From assembly GCA_947625055.1 (NCBI GenBank), contig CANQMT010000002.1:1-64000 (forward strand): DNA of 64,000 nucleotides. The letters run 5' to 3'. The stretch's first letter is position 1. Every line of letters begins with the position of its first letter. The stretch is from an uncultured Monoglobus sp. GTDB lineage: Bacteria > Bacillota > Clostridia > Monoglobales > Monoglobaceae. The position numbers and the translations under genes are program-made. Of the stretch, positions 1-9,477 are shown one piece after another. The notes beneath the pieces are model-generated. The model was not told where the DNA came from and did no database searches. It saw only the letters and a program-made list of their open reading frames with translations.

Positions 1-2496
1 CCCCAGACTGCCGTTAGCGTTGTTTCCTATTGAATATATATATCCGCTATCACTTGAAAAAATTGAAAAATCATGTCCTAACGCGACTTTGCTAATATTT
101 AAACCCTGTAATGAATCAATGACTGTGGGTTTCAAAACAGAACTGCCGCTTGAACCGATGTTGCCGCCGTTTCCGAGGCCCCATCCGTATACGGTGCCGT
201 TTGCATCCACGGCCAAAGCGCAGCTTACACCCGCAGAAACATCAATTATATCATTAAGCAAATCTATTTTTGTCGGAACAAATGTATTAATTTTGTCCCC
301 GCGTCCATATTCACCATTTTTGTTATCGCCCCAAACATATACATTGTTTAAATTTGTAAGGATCAATCCAAATCTTGTTCCCGCCGAAATCTTTGTGATC
401 ACTTCGCCAACATCAAGTGGAACGGCGAGTTTTACGGGCGTGAACTTCAAATTAGGCGTTTCGGGATTTTTGCCCATTTGACCATATGAATTTGTGCCCC
501 AAACATATATTGCGGTATCGGATGCCGCCACTGCGTATTCCTCTCCCGCGTCTATATATTTGATTGCCGGCGAATCGTCAAATTTAATCTGTATCGGTTC
601 GGAAATGTTTTCGGACAGAGAATCTTGACCAAGCTGACCCATATTGTTTTTGCCGACACCCCACAGCGTGCCGTCATTCTTTAAGAATAAACTGAATTCT
701 GCGCCGGCCGCAATTTGCGCTACGTCAGATAATAAAGGTATTTGGGTCGGCTTGGTGACTTTTTCATATAAGGATGAACTCATAGGATAATTGGAGTTGC
801 TTCCCCAACCCCAAACGTTTCCGTTTTCGTCAAGAACCAGATTGTGATTTTTGCCGCGTACAGCCTGCTTGGCGTTGCTGATTCCTTCAATTTCATGCGG
901 ACGAAGAAATATTTTCATGTTTTCGGAACCATTGCCGTAATAACCCTCGCCCCAAGCAAAAACCTTTTTCTCTTTGTTTACTGCCAACGTTTGATTTCTG
1001 AATGAGTCAATTTGTGTTATATTTTCAATTACCGGATATTGGGGATATTCATATATTAAATCACCGGATTTAGGAATGGAAAACATTTGCAGATATTGTG
1101 TATAATTTTCGCTTGTTACAGCATATATTATATTGTTGGTTATAATAAAACAATCGTCATTTACATCATATAAATCATGATCAATACCGCATACACTCCA
1201 AGAATCATTTTTGATATTATATACTCCCACAAAGCTTTCATCATCATTTTGATTTCCCCACACAGTATAAATATTGCCGTTAAATACTTTTGAGGCATAA
1301 ACCTTTTGAGTGCCAGGCAATGCAGTATTTTTGATTTTTTTGCCTGTAGCTAAATCGTATCTGTAAAAATTATCATTGCCGCTCGTCGCGTCAGCGGCAT
1401 AAAGCATATCATTATATATACTTAATGATGAAAATTCGGAGTAATTAAAACTTGTAATACGTTTCACGTCATCGTTGCTTGTGTTGATCGAATACACGTT
1501 GCCTGTGTCATCGGCGACGACTATATGAGCGCTTGTATCATCATCGGCATCAGCAGCGAGACCAGATGCGTTCTTACTGTAAAGTTTAAAAATTTTGATG
1601 CCCCAACCTTCGTTAACGTCATAACGATCAATATACGGATAATCAATTTCGTTTACCAAGCCTTCATACGTATCCCCAAGATATTCTCCGCCGATCAAAT
1701 AAACCCTGCCATTGTCGGCCACTATGTCATTATACATTCTTCCGCGAAAAGGCCCTCCTTGAATATAGCTTGAATAACCTGTTTCAATATCATAAGAAAC
1801 AAATTTGTAGGCTACTATTCTTTCGGGTTCGTCTATATACGGCCCGTCAACTGTCATGGAAGAGTATATATATATTATCCCGTTTTGCTTGTCAAGCGCT
1901 ATGTCGTCTCCGTATAATGATGATATAACAGCTAAACTGTGATCCGACGTATCTAAAACATAACAATCGCCGTTGTATTCATTGTCAAAAAAATAAATAT
2001 AGCCTTCATATTCGACCATTTGATCAGCATGATTCATTATATCCTTTAAAATGTATGTGTACCACGCGTTCGTGCTTGGTTTGTTTATTGTTGGCGCTGA
2101 TATGCTGTATGTCGAATATTCCGATTTTGATTTGGGAGTCCAATATGAAACGGTATATTTAGTGATCTCTTCACTTGATATAATAATATCATGATGACGT
2201 TCGCCAAGCTCGTCTGAATAAACGGTTAGTGAATACGGATCAAATGAAGTGCGTATATCACTTATGTGCGCTATTCCGTTTTCATTGGTTATTTCTGTCT
2301 TTCCGTCAATGGTGACTGTCGCATTCGGAACAGGATAATATCCGTCCGTCACATAAACATCAAATTCGGTGAGACTGCCGATCCGACCTGAAGCGTCACT
2401 TTCGATTTCGTCCACCGAAACGGAATATGCAAAGCCTATATTGATCGAGCAAATAAGCATTGCGATTATGGTTAAAATAGTTATTATTTTTTTCAT
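1..2496 (-). CDS. Secreted RCC1-repeat (regulator of chromosome condensation-like beta-propeller) protein, C-terminus truncated by window edge
   Basis: Manual minus-strand translation from ATG at 2496 (SD GGAGGAATATACA) is open to base 1: MKKIITILTIIAMLICSINIGFAYS... signal peptide, then repeated GW/VWGxGxNxxGQLG motifs (VFAWGEGYYGNG, VWGWGSNSNYP, LWGVGKNNMGQLG, IYVWGTNSYGQMG, VYVWGDNKNGEYGRG, VYGWGLGNGGNIG). Absent from the ORF track because there is no stop in the window. Confidence 0.85.
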   Translation of the reverse strand, partial: MKKIITILTIIAMLICSINIGFAYSVSVDEIESDASGRIGSLTEFDVYVTDGYYPVPNATVTIDGKTEITNENGIAHISDIRTSFDPYSLTVYSDELGERHHDIIISSEEITKYTVSYWTPKSKSEYSTYSISAPTINKPSTNAWYTYILKDIMNHADQMVEYEGYIYFFDNEYNGDCYVLDTSDHSLAVISSLYGDDIALDKQNGIIYIYSSMTVDGPYIDEPERIVAYKFVSYDIETGYSSYIQGGPFRGRMYNDIVADNGRVYLIGGEYLGDTYEGLVNEIDYPYIDRYDVNEGWGIKIFKLYSKNASGLAADADDDTSAHIVVADDTGNVYSINTSNDDVKRITSFNYSEFSSLSIYNDMLYAADATSGNDNFYRYDLATGKKIKNTALPGTQKVYASKVFNGNIYTVWGNQNDDESFVGVYNIKNDSWSVCGIDHDLYDVNDDCFIITNNIIYAVTSENYTQYLQMFSIPKSGDLIYEYPQYPVIENITQIDSFRNQTLAVNKEKKVFAWGEGYYGNGSENMKIFLRPHEIEGISNAKQAVRGKNHNLVLDENGNVWGWGSNSNYPMSSSLYEKVTKPTQIPLLSDVAQIAAGAEFSLFLKNDGTLWGVGKNNMGQLGQDSLSENISEPIQIKFDDSPAIKYIDAGEEYAVAASDTAIYVWGTNSYGQMGKNPETPNLKFTPVKLAVPLDVGEVITKISAGTRFGLILTNLNNVYVWGDNKNGEYGRGDKINTFVPTKIDLLNDIIDVSAGVSCALAVDANGTVYGWGLGNGGNIGSSGSSVLKPTVIDSLQGLNISKVALGHDFSIFSSDSGYIYSIGNNANGSLG

Positions 2497-3027
2497 TGTA
2501 TATTCCTCCATTTTCTTTTGATTTTATTTTTATATAACACTAAAAATTCTGTGACAAATAATTTGGCTTAAAAATTTATGAGAACTATTAGATCACTTTA
2601 GTATGAACTGTAAATTATTTGTTTGGTTTCTCTTTTTATTTATGTATGATGCTCCTTTGCCAAGTATCATAACACATTTTGACAGATTTTTGTTTGAATT
2701 TATTACTTGATTTTATTATTTGAAATAAAATACGAATAAACTTTCTCAAGTGTAGATTTTTGCATTGAATTATCTGCATCAATAACTTGGGACATCTTAG
2801 GTTGATATTCAAAACCTTGTGAAACAAAACCCATAGACTCTTTACATATCTGTTCGGACATTTTTCCTATTTTTATAAATATGTCCCTCAACAGGAAAAC
2901 TTTCAATGGTAACGCACTTATTGTAATCAGATTTAGATTTGAACTCATCTCGAAATTAAATACCACTATCATAAGTTTTCTCAGATTATAATTATGTAAA
3001 ATAATCTATACCTTTATATTCGGTTGC

Positions 3028-3543
3028 CTAAAAAATTATTAAACAAAAAACAAATAGTGTAATAGATATGACCATCAGCAATAAATCAAAAACAATTAGC
3101 CACCAATTCACAATATGGTTTGGTCTTAAGCTATTAGAGTGATTGTAAAACCTTGGATTGCTAAACTTTGGTAAATTTTTATTTACAATTTCCATTATAA
3201 AATACATTAGCAAAAGAATAAAGTTATAAACCACTAAACCAATTAAGACAACAAAAAATGTACTCTTTAAAATATTCCCACTTAAATCAATGATGACATT
3301 TGATGCGATTGATACGGTTCCAAAACCAGCAATTGCAATTGCCACAAAAATACCTAAAATTGCCACTGTGTTAATAATAACCGAAAATAATTTAGTATCA
3401 ATATTATTTGTTCGATTTTCCACAGTAGACACTACCGATTCTAATTGTTGTTTTAATTCTTTAATCTTATTTTCATAAGATTGAAGAACGGTTTTATAAT
3501 CTGGCTCAACATCATTTGAGCCCTTTTTAAGGATATTACTCAA
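3028..3543 (-). CDS. Membrane protein with coiled-coil N-terminus and about 4 TM segments; probably the C-terminal part of the protein begun by the 3555..3818 ORF
   Basis: Hydrophobic segments LFSVIINTVAILGIFVAIAIAGFG, STFFVVLIGLVVYNFILLLMYFIM, WWLIVFDLLLMVISITLFVFCLIIF; only a weak TTG start without a clear SD; the frame stays open upstream across the previous ORF's stop. Confidence 0.6.
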   Translation of the reverse strand: MSNILKKGSNDVEPDYKTVLQSYENKIKELKQQLESVVSTVENRTNNIDTKLFSVIINTVAILGIFVAIAIAGFGTVSIASNVIIDLSGNILKSTFFVVLIGLVVYNFILLLMYFIMEIVNKNLPKFSNPRFYNHSNSLRPNHIVNWWLIVFDLLLMVISITLFVFCLIIF

Positions 3544-3554
3544 ATCTTCATCAA

Positions 3555-3818
3555 TTATATTAAGATTTTTTTAAAAGCAGCAAATACAGTATCATCTGAT
3601 AATGACTTTACATGTTTCTCCTCATCAGCAATATACTTTAAGCACTTTTTTACTCCAGCGGTTACCATAGTTAGGTGCTCAGACTCAACGGTATTTGCTG
3701 CTTTAACAGCACTTTTATCCTTTAAATCGTTTCGACAATTTACAATCCAAAACCCGAACTCCTTTTCATCTGCGGGAAGACGCATACATTCTTTTAAAAA
3801 ATCTTTATAAGTCTGCAT
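3555..3818 (-). CDS. Small ORF between Panacea-domain gene and membrane protein (start MQTYKDFLKEC; track start is 3845)
   Basis: ATG at 3818 is preceded by AGGAAGGTG; overlaps the end of the upstream Panacea-domain gene. Confidence 0.55.
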   Translation of the reverse strand: MQTYKDFLKECMRLPADEKEFGFWIVNCRNDLKDKSAVKAANTVESEHLTMVTAGVKKCLKYIADEEKHVKSLSDDTVFAAFKKILI

Positions 3819-4239
3819 ATTTTTCAAACACCTTCCTAATTTCATCGTTATCTATAGATACGCTAGTTGTTGGATCATAGTAATCGTCCTTTAATTTTTT
3901 TAGTCGTATATCTTCATTTATTTCAAAAACATCCTTATCTCCATATCTTTCTAAAACTTTATCAATTACTTCCTGCTCTGTCCGTATTGTTGCCAACTGT
4001 GCGGGCATACGTTCACAAAAGCCACCACCAAATTCTCTAAACTGCTTGTCTACTTCTTTAATTGCAACGCCACAATCCCAAATCAAAACATTTTCTGGAA
4101 ATAACGGTTCTTTAGTCTTTGCAAGATATAGTCCATGCATTAAAACAAGTAGCTTTTGTAATTTCGCGGTATCTATTTCCCACTGTTTATCTAAGCACAT
4201 ATTAACCACTATTTTCCCAAGTTCGCATGCTTTACACAT
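3805..4239 (-). CDS. Panacea (DUF4065/SocA-like) domain protein, putative antitoxin
   Basis: Start MCKACELG at 4239 preceded by AAAGGAGGATTTCTATTT; TAKLQKLLVLMHGLYLAKTKEPLFPENVLIWDCGVAIKEVDKQFREFGGG follows the KLQKLLYYaqgwyLaltgkpLFdedieAWpyGpvvpevYkeFk pattern of DUF4065. Confidence 0.75.
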   Translation of the reverse strand: MCKACELGKIVVNMCLDKQWEIDTAKLQKLLVLMHGLYLAKTKEPLFPENVLIWDCGVAIKEVDKQFREFGGGFCERMPAQLATIRTEQEVIDKVLERYGDKDVFEINEDIRLKKLKDDYYDPTTSVSIDNDEIRKVFEKYADL

Positions 4240-4638
4240 AAATAGAAATCCTCCTTTATTTATATCATTTATTTTTTTTTTAATTTTAACATACTTTTTC
4301 AAATAAAACAAGTCCTTTTTTAAATTTATAATTAAAAATATGAGATATTTATACGATATATTCTTACAAAATCAAAATAGCTTTATGTGTAAAACAAATG
4401 AAATGACTTTTTAATTTTTAAATATTTTTTAAGAATTACAATCATAAACTGCGAAGACACAGCTTCACACAGTAAACTCATAGTTTAAAAACATTCAAAT
4501 TTAATAAAATTTCCTTAACTTTTTTCGGCATATCAATTCAACGCAATAGATGCTTTCTAATGTTTATATTCATTATTCAAAAAAAGGCTGTAGACAAAAT
4601 GGATCTTACAACCATTTTGCTACAACCCTTTTAGCCTA

Positions 4639-7131
4639 TTACGCGGGAGTAACCGTAAATCCGCTTTCGGTCGCGTCGACTCTGGCTGTCTCGCCGGGCT
4701 TTATTTTGCCCTCGAGCATGCTTTCGGCGATCATGTCCTCAATGCCCGACTGGATCGCTCTGCGCAGCGGACGCGCGCCGTAGTTGTCGTCAAATCCGTT
4801 CTCGGCTATCTTGTCGATCGCCGCGTCGGTGAACTCGGCCTTGATACCGTTTTCCTCAAGCCGCGCCGACAGAGTTTTTAGCATCATGCCCGCGATCTTT
4901 TTGATGTCGTCCTTGGTGAGCTTGCGGAACACGATTATCTCGTCGATCCTGTTCAGGAACTCGGGCCTGAACGCCTGCTTGAGCTCGCCCAGCACGCTTT
5001 CCTTTATCTTGTCATAGTCCTTCTCGTCCTGCTTGTCATCATCCGCGGCGGCAAAGCCGAGCGACTTTGTTCCGCCGGTTATCAGCCGCGCGCCCAAGTT
5101 CGAGGTCATAATGATGATCGTGTTGCGGAAGTCTACCCTACGGCCCTGACTGTCGGTCAGAATTCCGTCCTCCAATATCTGGAGCATGATGTTGAACACA
5201 TCGGGGTGGGCCTTTTCGATCTCGTCAAACAGTATAACCGAGTAGGGCTTAGTCCTCACCTTGTCGGTGAGCTGGCCGCCCTCGTCATAACCCACATATC
5301 CCGGAGGCGATCCCACAAGTCTTGACACCGAATGTTTCTCCATATACTCCGACATGTCAACGCGAATCACCGCGTCCTCGTCTCCGAACATCGCCTCGGC
5401 CAAAGCCTTTGAAAGCTCGGTCTTGCCCACGCCCGTGGGGCCCAGGAATATGAACGAGCCTATCGGGCGCTTGGGGTCCTTAAGGCCGACTCTGCCGCGG
5501 CGGATCGCCTTGGCGACCGCACTTACGGCCTCGTCCTGGCCGACCACTCTGCCGTGAAGTATCTCCTCAAGACGGAGCAGACGCTCGCTCTCGGTCTCCT
5601 CGAGGGTCTTTACCGGCACACCCGTCCAGAGCGACACGATCTCGGCTATCTCGTTCTCGGTGACGACCGCCTGAGTGCCTGAGCTGCCCTGCGCCCAGCT
5701 TTCCTTGGTCTCTTTGAGCTTTTCGCGGAGCTCGCGCTCCTTGTCACGGAGCTGCGCCGCCTTCTCATATTCCTGCGTGGTGATCGCCGACTCCTTCTCG
5801 GCCTTGACGGCCTCGACCTGCTCCTCAAGGCTGCGCACGTCGGGCGGCGCGGTCATGTTCTTTAGCTTGAGCCGCGACGCCGCCTCGTCAACGAGGTCGA
5901 TCGCCTTGTCGGGCAGGAAACGATCCGAAATGTAACGCGTGGACAGCGACACCGCCGCCTCCAGAGCCTTGTCCGAGATCTTCACGCGGTGGTGGGCCTC
6001 GTACTTGTCGCGGATGCCTTTAAGGATCGCCAGCGTCTCCTCCTGGGTCGGCTCGTCCAGCGTTATGGGCTGGAACCTGCGCTCCAAAGCCGCATCCTTT
6101 TCTATATACTTCCTGTACTCGCCGAGGGTGGTTGCGCCCACGATCTGTATCTCGCCTCTTGACAGGGCGGGCTTTAAGATATTCGCCGCGTCGATCGCGC
6201 CCTCCGCGGCGCCCGCGCCGATTATCGTGTGAATCTCGTCAATGAAAAGGATGACCTTTCCCGACTTGCGCACCTCGTCCATCGCCTTTTTAAGACGCTC
6301 CTCAAACTCGCCGCGGTATTTCGCGCCCGCCAGCATTGACGACATCTCAAGCGTGACGATGCTCTTGTCCTTGAGTATCTCGGGAACCTGACCCGACGCT
6401 ATCTTCTGCGCCAGGCCCTCGGCCACCGCGGTCTTGCCGACGCCGGGCTCGCCGATCAGGCAGGGGTTGTTCTTCGAGCGGCGGCTCAGTATCTGGATAA
6501 CGCGCTCGATCGCCTTGTCGCGGCCTATGACCGGATCAAGCTTGCTCTCTCGCGCCATCTGCGTCAGATCCTTGCCGAACTTCATCAGCGTGGGGCAGTC
6601 GTTTTTGCCCCTTCTGCCGCCCGAGTGTCCGCCGCGCGGCATTCCGCCGTAAGCTGCCGAGCCGACGGCCTCGTCCTCGTCGCTGTCGCTGAGCATGTTC
6701 ATTATGTCGCTGTAAAGCTTCTGGGGATTGGCATTCAGCGTTATCAATATTTTGGCCGCTATGCTGCTGCTCTCGCGAAGCAGAGCGATAAGCAGATGCT
6801 CGGTTCCCACATAGTTGTGGCCCAGTCTTGCCGCCTCGGCCACGCTGCGCTCGATCACATACTTTGTTCTCGGGGTGAAGCCGCCGGGGAGCTCGTCAAG
6901 AGGCTCGCCGACATTGAGTATCTCATGGATTACCCCGCTCACGCTGTCCTCGGTTATGTCGTTTGACTCGAGGATCTTCGCAGCGACGCCGTCGCCCTCT
7001 TTGATCAGACCGAGCAGCATATGCTCGGTTCCCACATAGTTGTGGCCCAGATCGCGGGCGCTCTCCGCCGCCAAATTTATCGCCCTCTGGGCGCTTTCCG
7101 TAAATCTGCTTTCAAACATCATGTTCAGCAC
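4639..7131 (-). CDS. clpC: ATP-dependent Clp protease ATP-binding subunit ClpC
   Basis: Clp-N repeats, two AAA modules ([32 protein letters not shown]), UVR motif; operon with mcsB/mcsA/ctsR. Confidence 0.97.
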   Translation of the reverse strand: MLNMMFESRFTESAQRAINLAAESARDLGHNYVGTEHMLLGLIKEGDGVAAKILESNDITEDSVSGVIHEILNVGEPLDELPGGFTPRTKYVIERSVAEAARLGHNYVGTEHLLIALLRESSSIAAKILITLNANPQKLYSDIMNMLSDSDEDEAVGSAAYGGMPRGGHSGGRRGKNDCPTLMKFGKDLTQMARESKLDPVIGRDKAIERVIQILSRRSKNNPCLIGEPGVGKTAVAEGLAQKIASGQVPEILKDKSIVTLEMSSMLAGAKYRGEFEERLKKAMDEVRKSGKVILFIDEIHTIIGAGAAEGAIDAANILKPALSRGEIQIVGATTLGEYRKYIEKDAALERRFQPITLDEPTQEETLAILKGIRDKYEAHHRVKISDKALEAAVSLSTRYISDRFLPDKAIDLVDEAASRLKLKNMTAPPDVRSLEEQVEAVKAEKESAITTQEYEKAAQLRDKERELREKLKETKESWAQGSSGTQAVVTENEIAEIVSLWTGVPVKTLEETESERLLRLEEILHGRVVGQDEAVSAVAKAIRRGRVGLKDPKRPIGSFIFLGPTGVGKTELSKALAEAMFGDEDAVIRVDMSEYMEKHSVSRLVGSPPGYVGYDEGGQLTDKVRTKPYSVILFDEIEKAHPDVFNIMLQILEDGILTDSQGRRVDFRNTIIIMTSNLGARLITGGTKSLGFAAADDDKQDEKDYDKIKESVLGELKQAFRPEFLNRIDEIIVFRKLTKDDIKKIAGMMLKTLSARLEENGIKAEFTDAAIDKIAENGFDDNYGARPLRRAIQSGIEDMIAESMLEGKIKPGETARVDATESGFTVTPA

Positions 7132-8159
7132 ATCCTTTCCTTTATGATCTCGCTGCGCTTTAAGTCGCGCGAGAGCTCGTTTGCCGTGTTATGGTTTTTG
7201 ATAATATTCGCCGGCAGTATCGAATATGTAACCTCGTTAAGCGTCTCGGGCTCCACGTCGCCGATAATTCCCAGCGCGACGCCGAGGCGCACATCGGACA
7301 AACGCTTCATGGCCTCGTCGGTCGACATGATCACCGCCGATCTCAGCGTTCCCAATGAGCGCATGATCCTGTCCTCTGTTTTGTACTTGTCATTTTTGAG
7401 AAGAAGCTGCCTGAGATCGCGCTCGTTTGCGATGACCTCCGACACGATCTGCTTTAAGCGGTCGATTATGTCCTGCTCGGTCATGCCGAGAGTGAGCTGG
7501 TTGGAGATCTGGAATATGTTCCCGAGCCCCTTGCTTCCCTCGCCGTAAATGCCGCGGACCGTCAGGCCGAGCTGCGACAGGCTGCCGGCGAGCTCGTTAA
7601 ACTTCCCGGTCAGCACATAGCCCGGCAGGTGGACCATTACCGAGGCCCGAAGTCCGGTGCCCGCGTTGGTGGGGCAGCAGGTCAGATAACCGAAGTCCTT
7701 GTCAAACGCGTAATCAAGCTTTTCCTCGGCCAGATCGTCGATCAGGTTGGCGGTCTCGAGGCACTTGTCAAGCTCAAAGCCCGCCTCCATGCACTGTATG
7801 CGCAGGTGGTCCTCCTCGTTGACCATAACGCTCACGCGGCTGTCGGCGCTGAGGATAAGGCCCCGCTTCACGCTTGCGTCAATAAGCTGGGGGCTTATCA
7901 GGTGGCACTCGGCAACCGCGCGCTTTTCAACGTCGCTCATATTCGCCATGTCGATGTAGTTAAGACCCATCGCCTTGACTTTTTCGGCTCTCGGGCCGTC
8001 GCCGCGTCCGACCAGCGCCGCGCGGCACTTTTCAATAACCTCAGCCTGCTGCTTCGCCTTCGCCGAAGCCGGAAAAGGCAGACCGCTTATGTTTCTGGCG
8101 AGGCGGACTCTTGATGAGAGAACCACGTCGCCCTCTTTTCCGTTTTCGTAATACCACAT
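7125..8159 (-). CDS. mcsB: Protein-arginine kinase McsB
   Basis: Phosphagen kinase family (VLSSRVRLARNISGLPFP, CPTNAGTGLRASVMVHLP); operon context. Confidence 0.95.
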   Translation of the reverse strand: MWYYENGKEGDVVLSSRVRLARNISGLPFPASAKAKQQAEVIEKCRAALVGRGDGPRAEKVKAMGLNYIDMANMSDVEKRAVAECHLISPQLIDASVKRGLILSADSRVSVMVNEEDHLRIQCMEAGFELDKCLETANLIDDLAEEKLDYAFDKDFGYLTCCPTNAGTGLRASVMVHLPGYVLTGKFNELAGSLSQLGLTVRGIYGEGSKGLGNIFQISNQLTLGMTEQDIIDRLKQIVSEVIANERDLRQLLLKNDKYKTEDRIMRSLGTLRSAVIMSTDEAMKRLSDVRLGVALGIIGDVEPETLNEVTYSILPANIIKNHNTANELSRDLKRSEIIKERMC

Positions 8160-8160
8160 A

Positions 8161-8700
8161 TCAGTTTTCCCCCTTTAACGCCTTGATCTCGTCGCGGAGC
8201 TCGGCCGCCTTTTCAAATTCCTGCTCGCGCACGGCCCTGTCGAGCCTCATCTTCAGCTCCTCGAGCCTGCGCGAGTTTTTGAGCTCGCCGCCGCACCGCT
8301 CGGGAATTTTTCCCACATGCTCATAGGTGCCGTGGATCTGCTTGAGCGGTCTGAGCAGGCGGTCGTGGAACGTTTTGTAGCACTCACCGCAGCCCAGCTT
8401 GCCCTTCGCCGCGAAACTGTCGTAGGTCGTTCCGCAGACCGGACACTTGTTCACCGCCTTTAAGATCTCCGGCCCGCCCGCGCTCTGCGCGTGAGCACCG
8501 GTCAGTCCGTAAAGCGCCGAAGCCAGATTACCGAGCCCCGCGGTCTCATAAAGCGAGCCTCCCGACGGAAAGAGCTGCCCCGCTATTTTCTTGGCGCAGC
8601 CCGGGCAGACCATCATGGCGCTTTTCTTTCCGTTAATATTAAGATGCAATTGCTCAACGGCCTCATTTTTGCCGCATATTTGACATTTCATTTTTATCAT
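8161..8700 (-). CDS. mcsA: McsA-like protein (CxxC zinc motifs plus UVR motif)
   Basis: MKCQICGKNEA, CPGCAKK, CPVCGTTYDSF, CGECY; UVR tail EQEFEKAAELRDEIKAL. Confidence 0.92.
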   Translation of the reverse strand: MIKMKCQICGKNEAVEQLHLNINGKKSAMMVCPGCAKKIAGQLFPSGGSLYETAGLGNLASALYGLTGAHAQSAGGPEILKAVNKCPVCGTTYDSFAAKGKLGCGECYKTFHDRLLRPLKQIHGTYEHVGKIPERCGGELKNSRRLEELKMRLDRAVREQEFEKAAELRDEIKALKGEN

Positions 8701-8759
8701 CCTTTCTCATATCGCAAAATCCCGCGCTCAACCGCCGCTCCCGGCGGCGGGGCATCATA

Positions 8760-9212
8760 TCAGGCCAGACACACCAGCATGTTTTTCAATAGTCTCGCCC
8801 TTATTCTGTCCTGCTCGGGCTGCTTTAAGGGCAGAGACTTTTCGCTGAGCGCGCTTGTAATGATTTTTGCCTCTCTTTCCGTAATCAAATCATAATCAAA
8901 GCAATTTTTCACTATCGCCTCGGCGCTTCCCGCGCCTATGGCCTCTCCGACGGAGTTGATCACATGCATCAGCTTCGCGCCTCTGCTGTCGTATGACACG
9001 CGGCTTATCCTGATGTAGCCCCCGCCTCCGCGACGGCTCTCGACCAGATAGCCCTTCTCGGGCGAAAACCTCGTTGATATAACATAGTTAATCTGCGAGG
9101 GAACACAGCTAAACCTGTCGGCCAGCTCCTTGCGCCTCAGCTCGATCTCACCCGCCTCGGCCTCGCGCAGCATGTCATTAATAAAATCCTCAATAATATT
9201 GCTCAGTTTCAC
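8760..9212 (-). CDS. ctsR: Transcriptional repressor CtsR
   Basis: MKLSNIIEDFINDMLREAEAGEIELRRKELADRFSCVPSQINYVISTRFSPEKGYLVESRRGGGGYIRI is classic CtsR. Confidence 0.96.
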   Translation of the reverse strand: MKLSNIIEDFINDMLREAEAGEIELRRKELADRFSCVPSQINYVISTRFSPEKGYLVESRRGGGGYIRISRVSYDSRGAKLMHVINSVGEAIGAGSAEAIVKNCFDYDLITEREAKIITSALSEKSLPLKQPEQDRIRARLLKNMLVCLA

Positions 9213-9244
9213 TTTTTAATCACTTCCTGACATTTGAATTTGAC

Positions 9245-9298
9245 TTTGACTTTCTTTGACTTACGATATTATTATAGCACGTTTTTTTCATTTGTCAA
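9245..9298 (-). promoter_or_regulatory. ctsR operon promoter with CtsR box
   Basis: Minus strand: TTGACA (9298-9293), 16 nt, TATAAT (9276-9271), then AGTCAAA-GAA-AGTCAAA (9261-9245), matching the RGTCAAANANRGTCAAA CtsR operator; an overlapping third AGTCAAA lies at 9245-9239. Confidence 0.9.
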
Positions 9299-9402
9299 TA
9301 GTTTTTTCAAAAAAAGTCAAAAAATTTTTTCGCCCTAAATCGACGTATTTTCGCGGGTTTTAAGAAACCGCCTTAAAATTGGTCAAAAAATTTTTATTTT
9401 TC

Positions 9403-9430
9403 TTGAAATATTTTAAATATGTGATACAAT
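9403..9430 (+). promoter_or_regulatory. Sigma-A-like promoter for 9478..12009
   Basis: TTGAAA (9403-9408), 16 nt, TACAAT (9425-9430). Confidence 0.6.
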
Positions 9431-9477
9431 AGAGACATCACTATTTACGGGGAAATAACCGGAGCCAAAAAGGGGAG

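Noticed and set aside
2636-2972. Two overlapping minus ORFs (63 and 89 aa)
   Set aside because: AT-rich, no good SD or recognisable domain; could be a decayed gene but unsupported.
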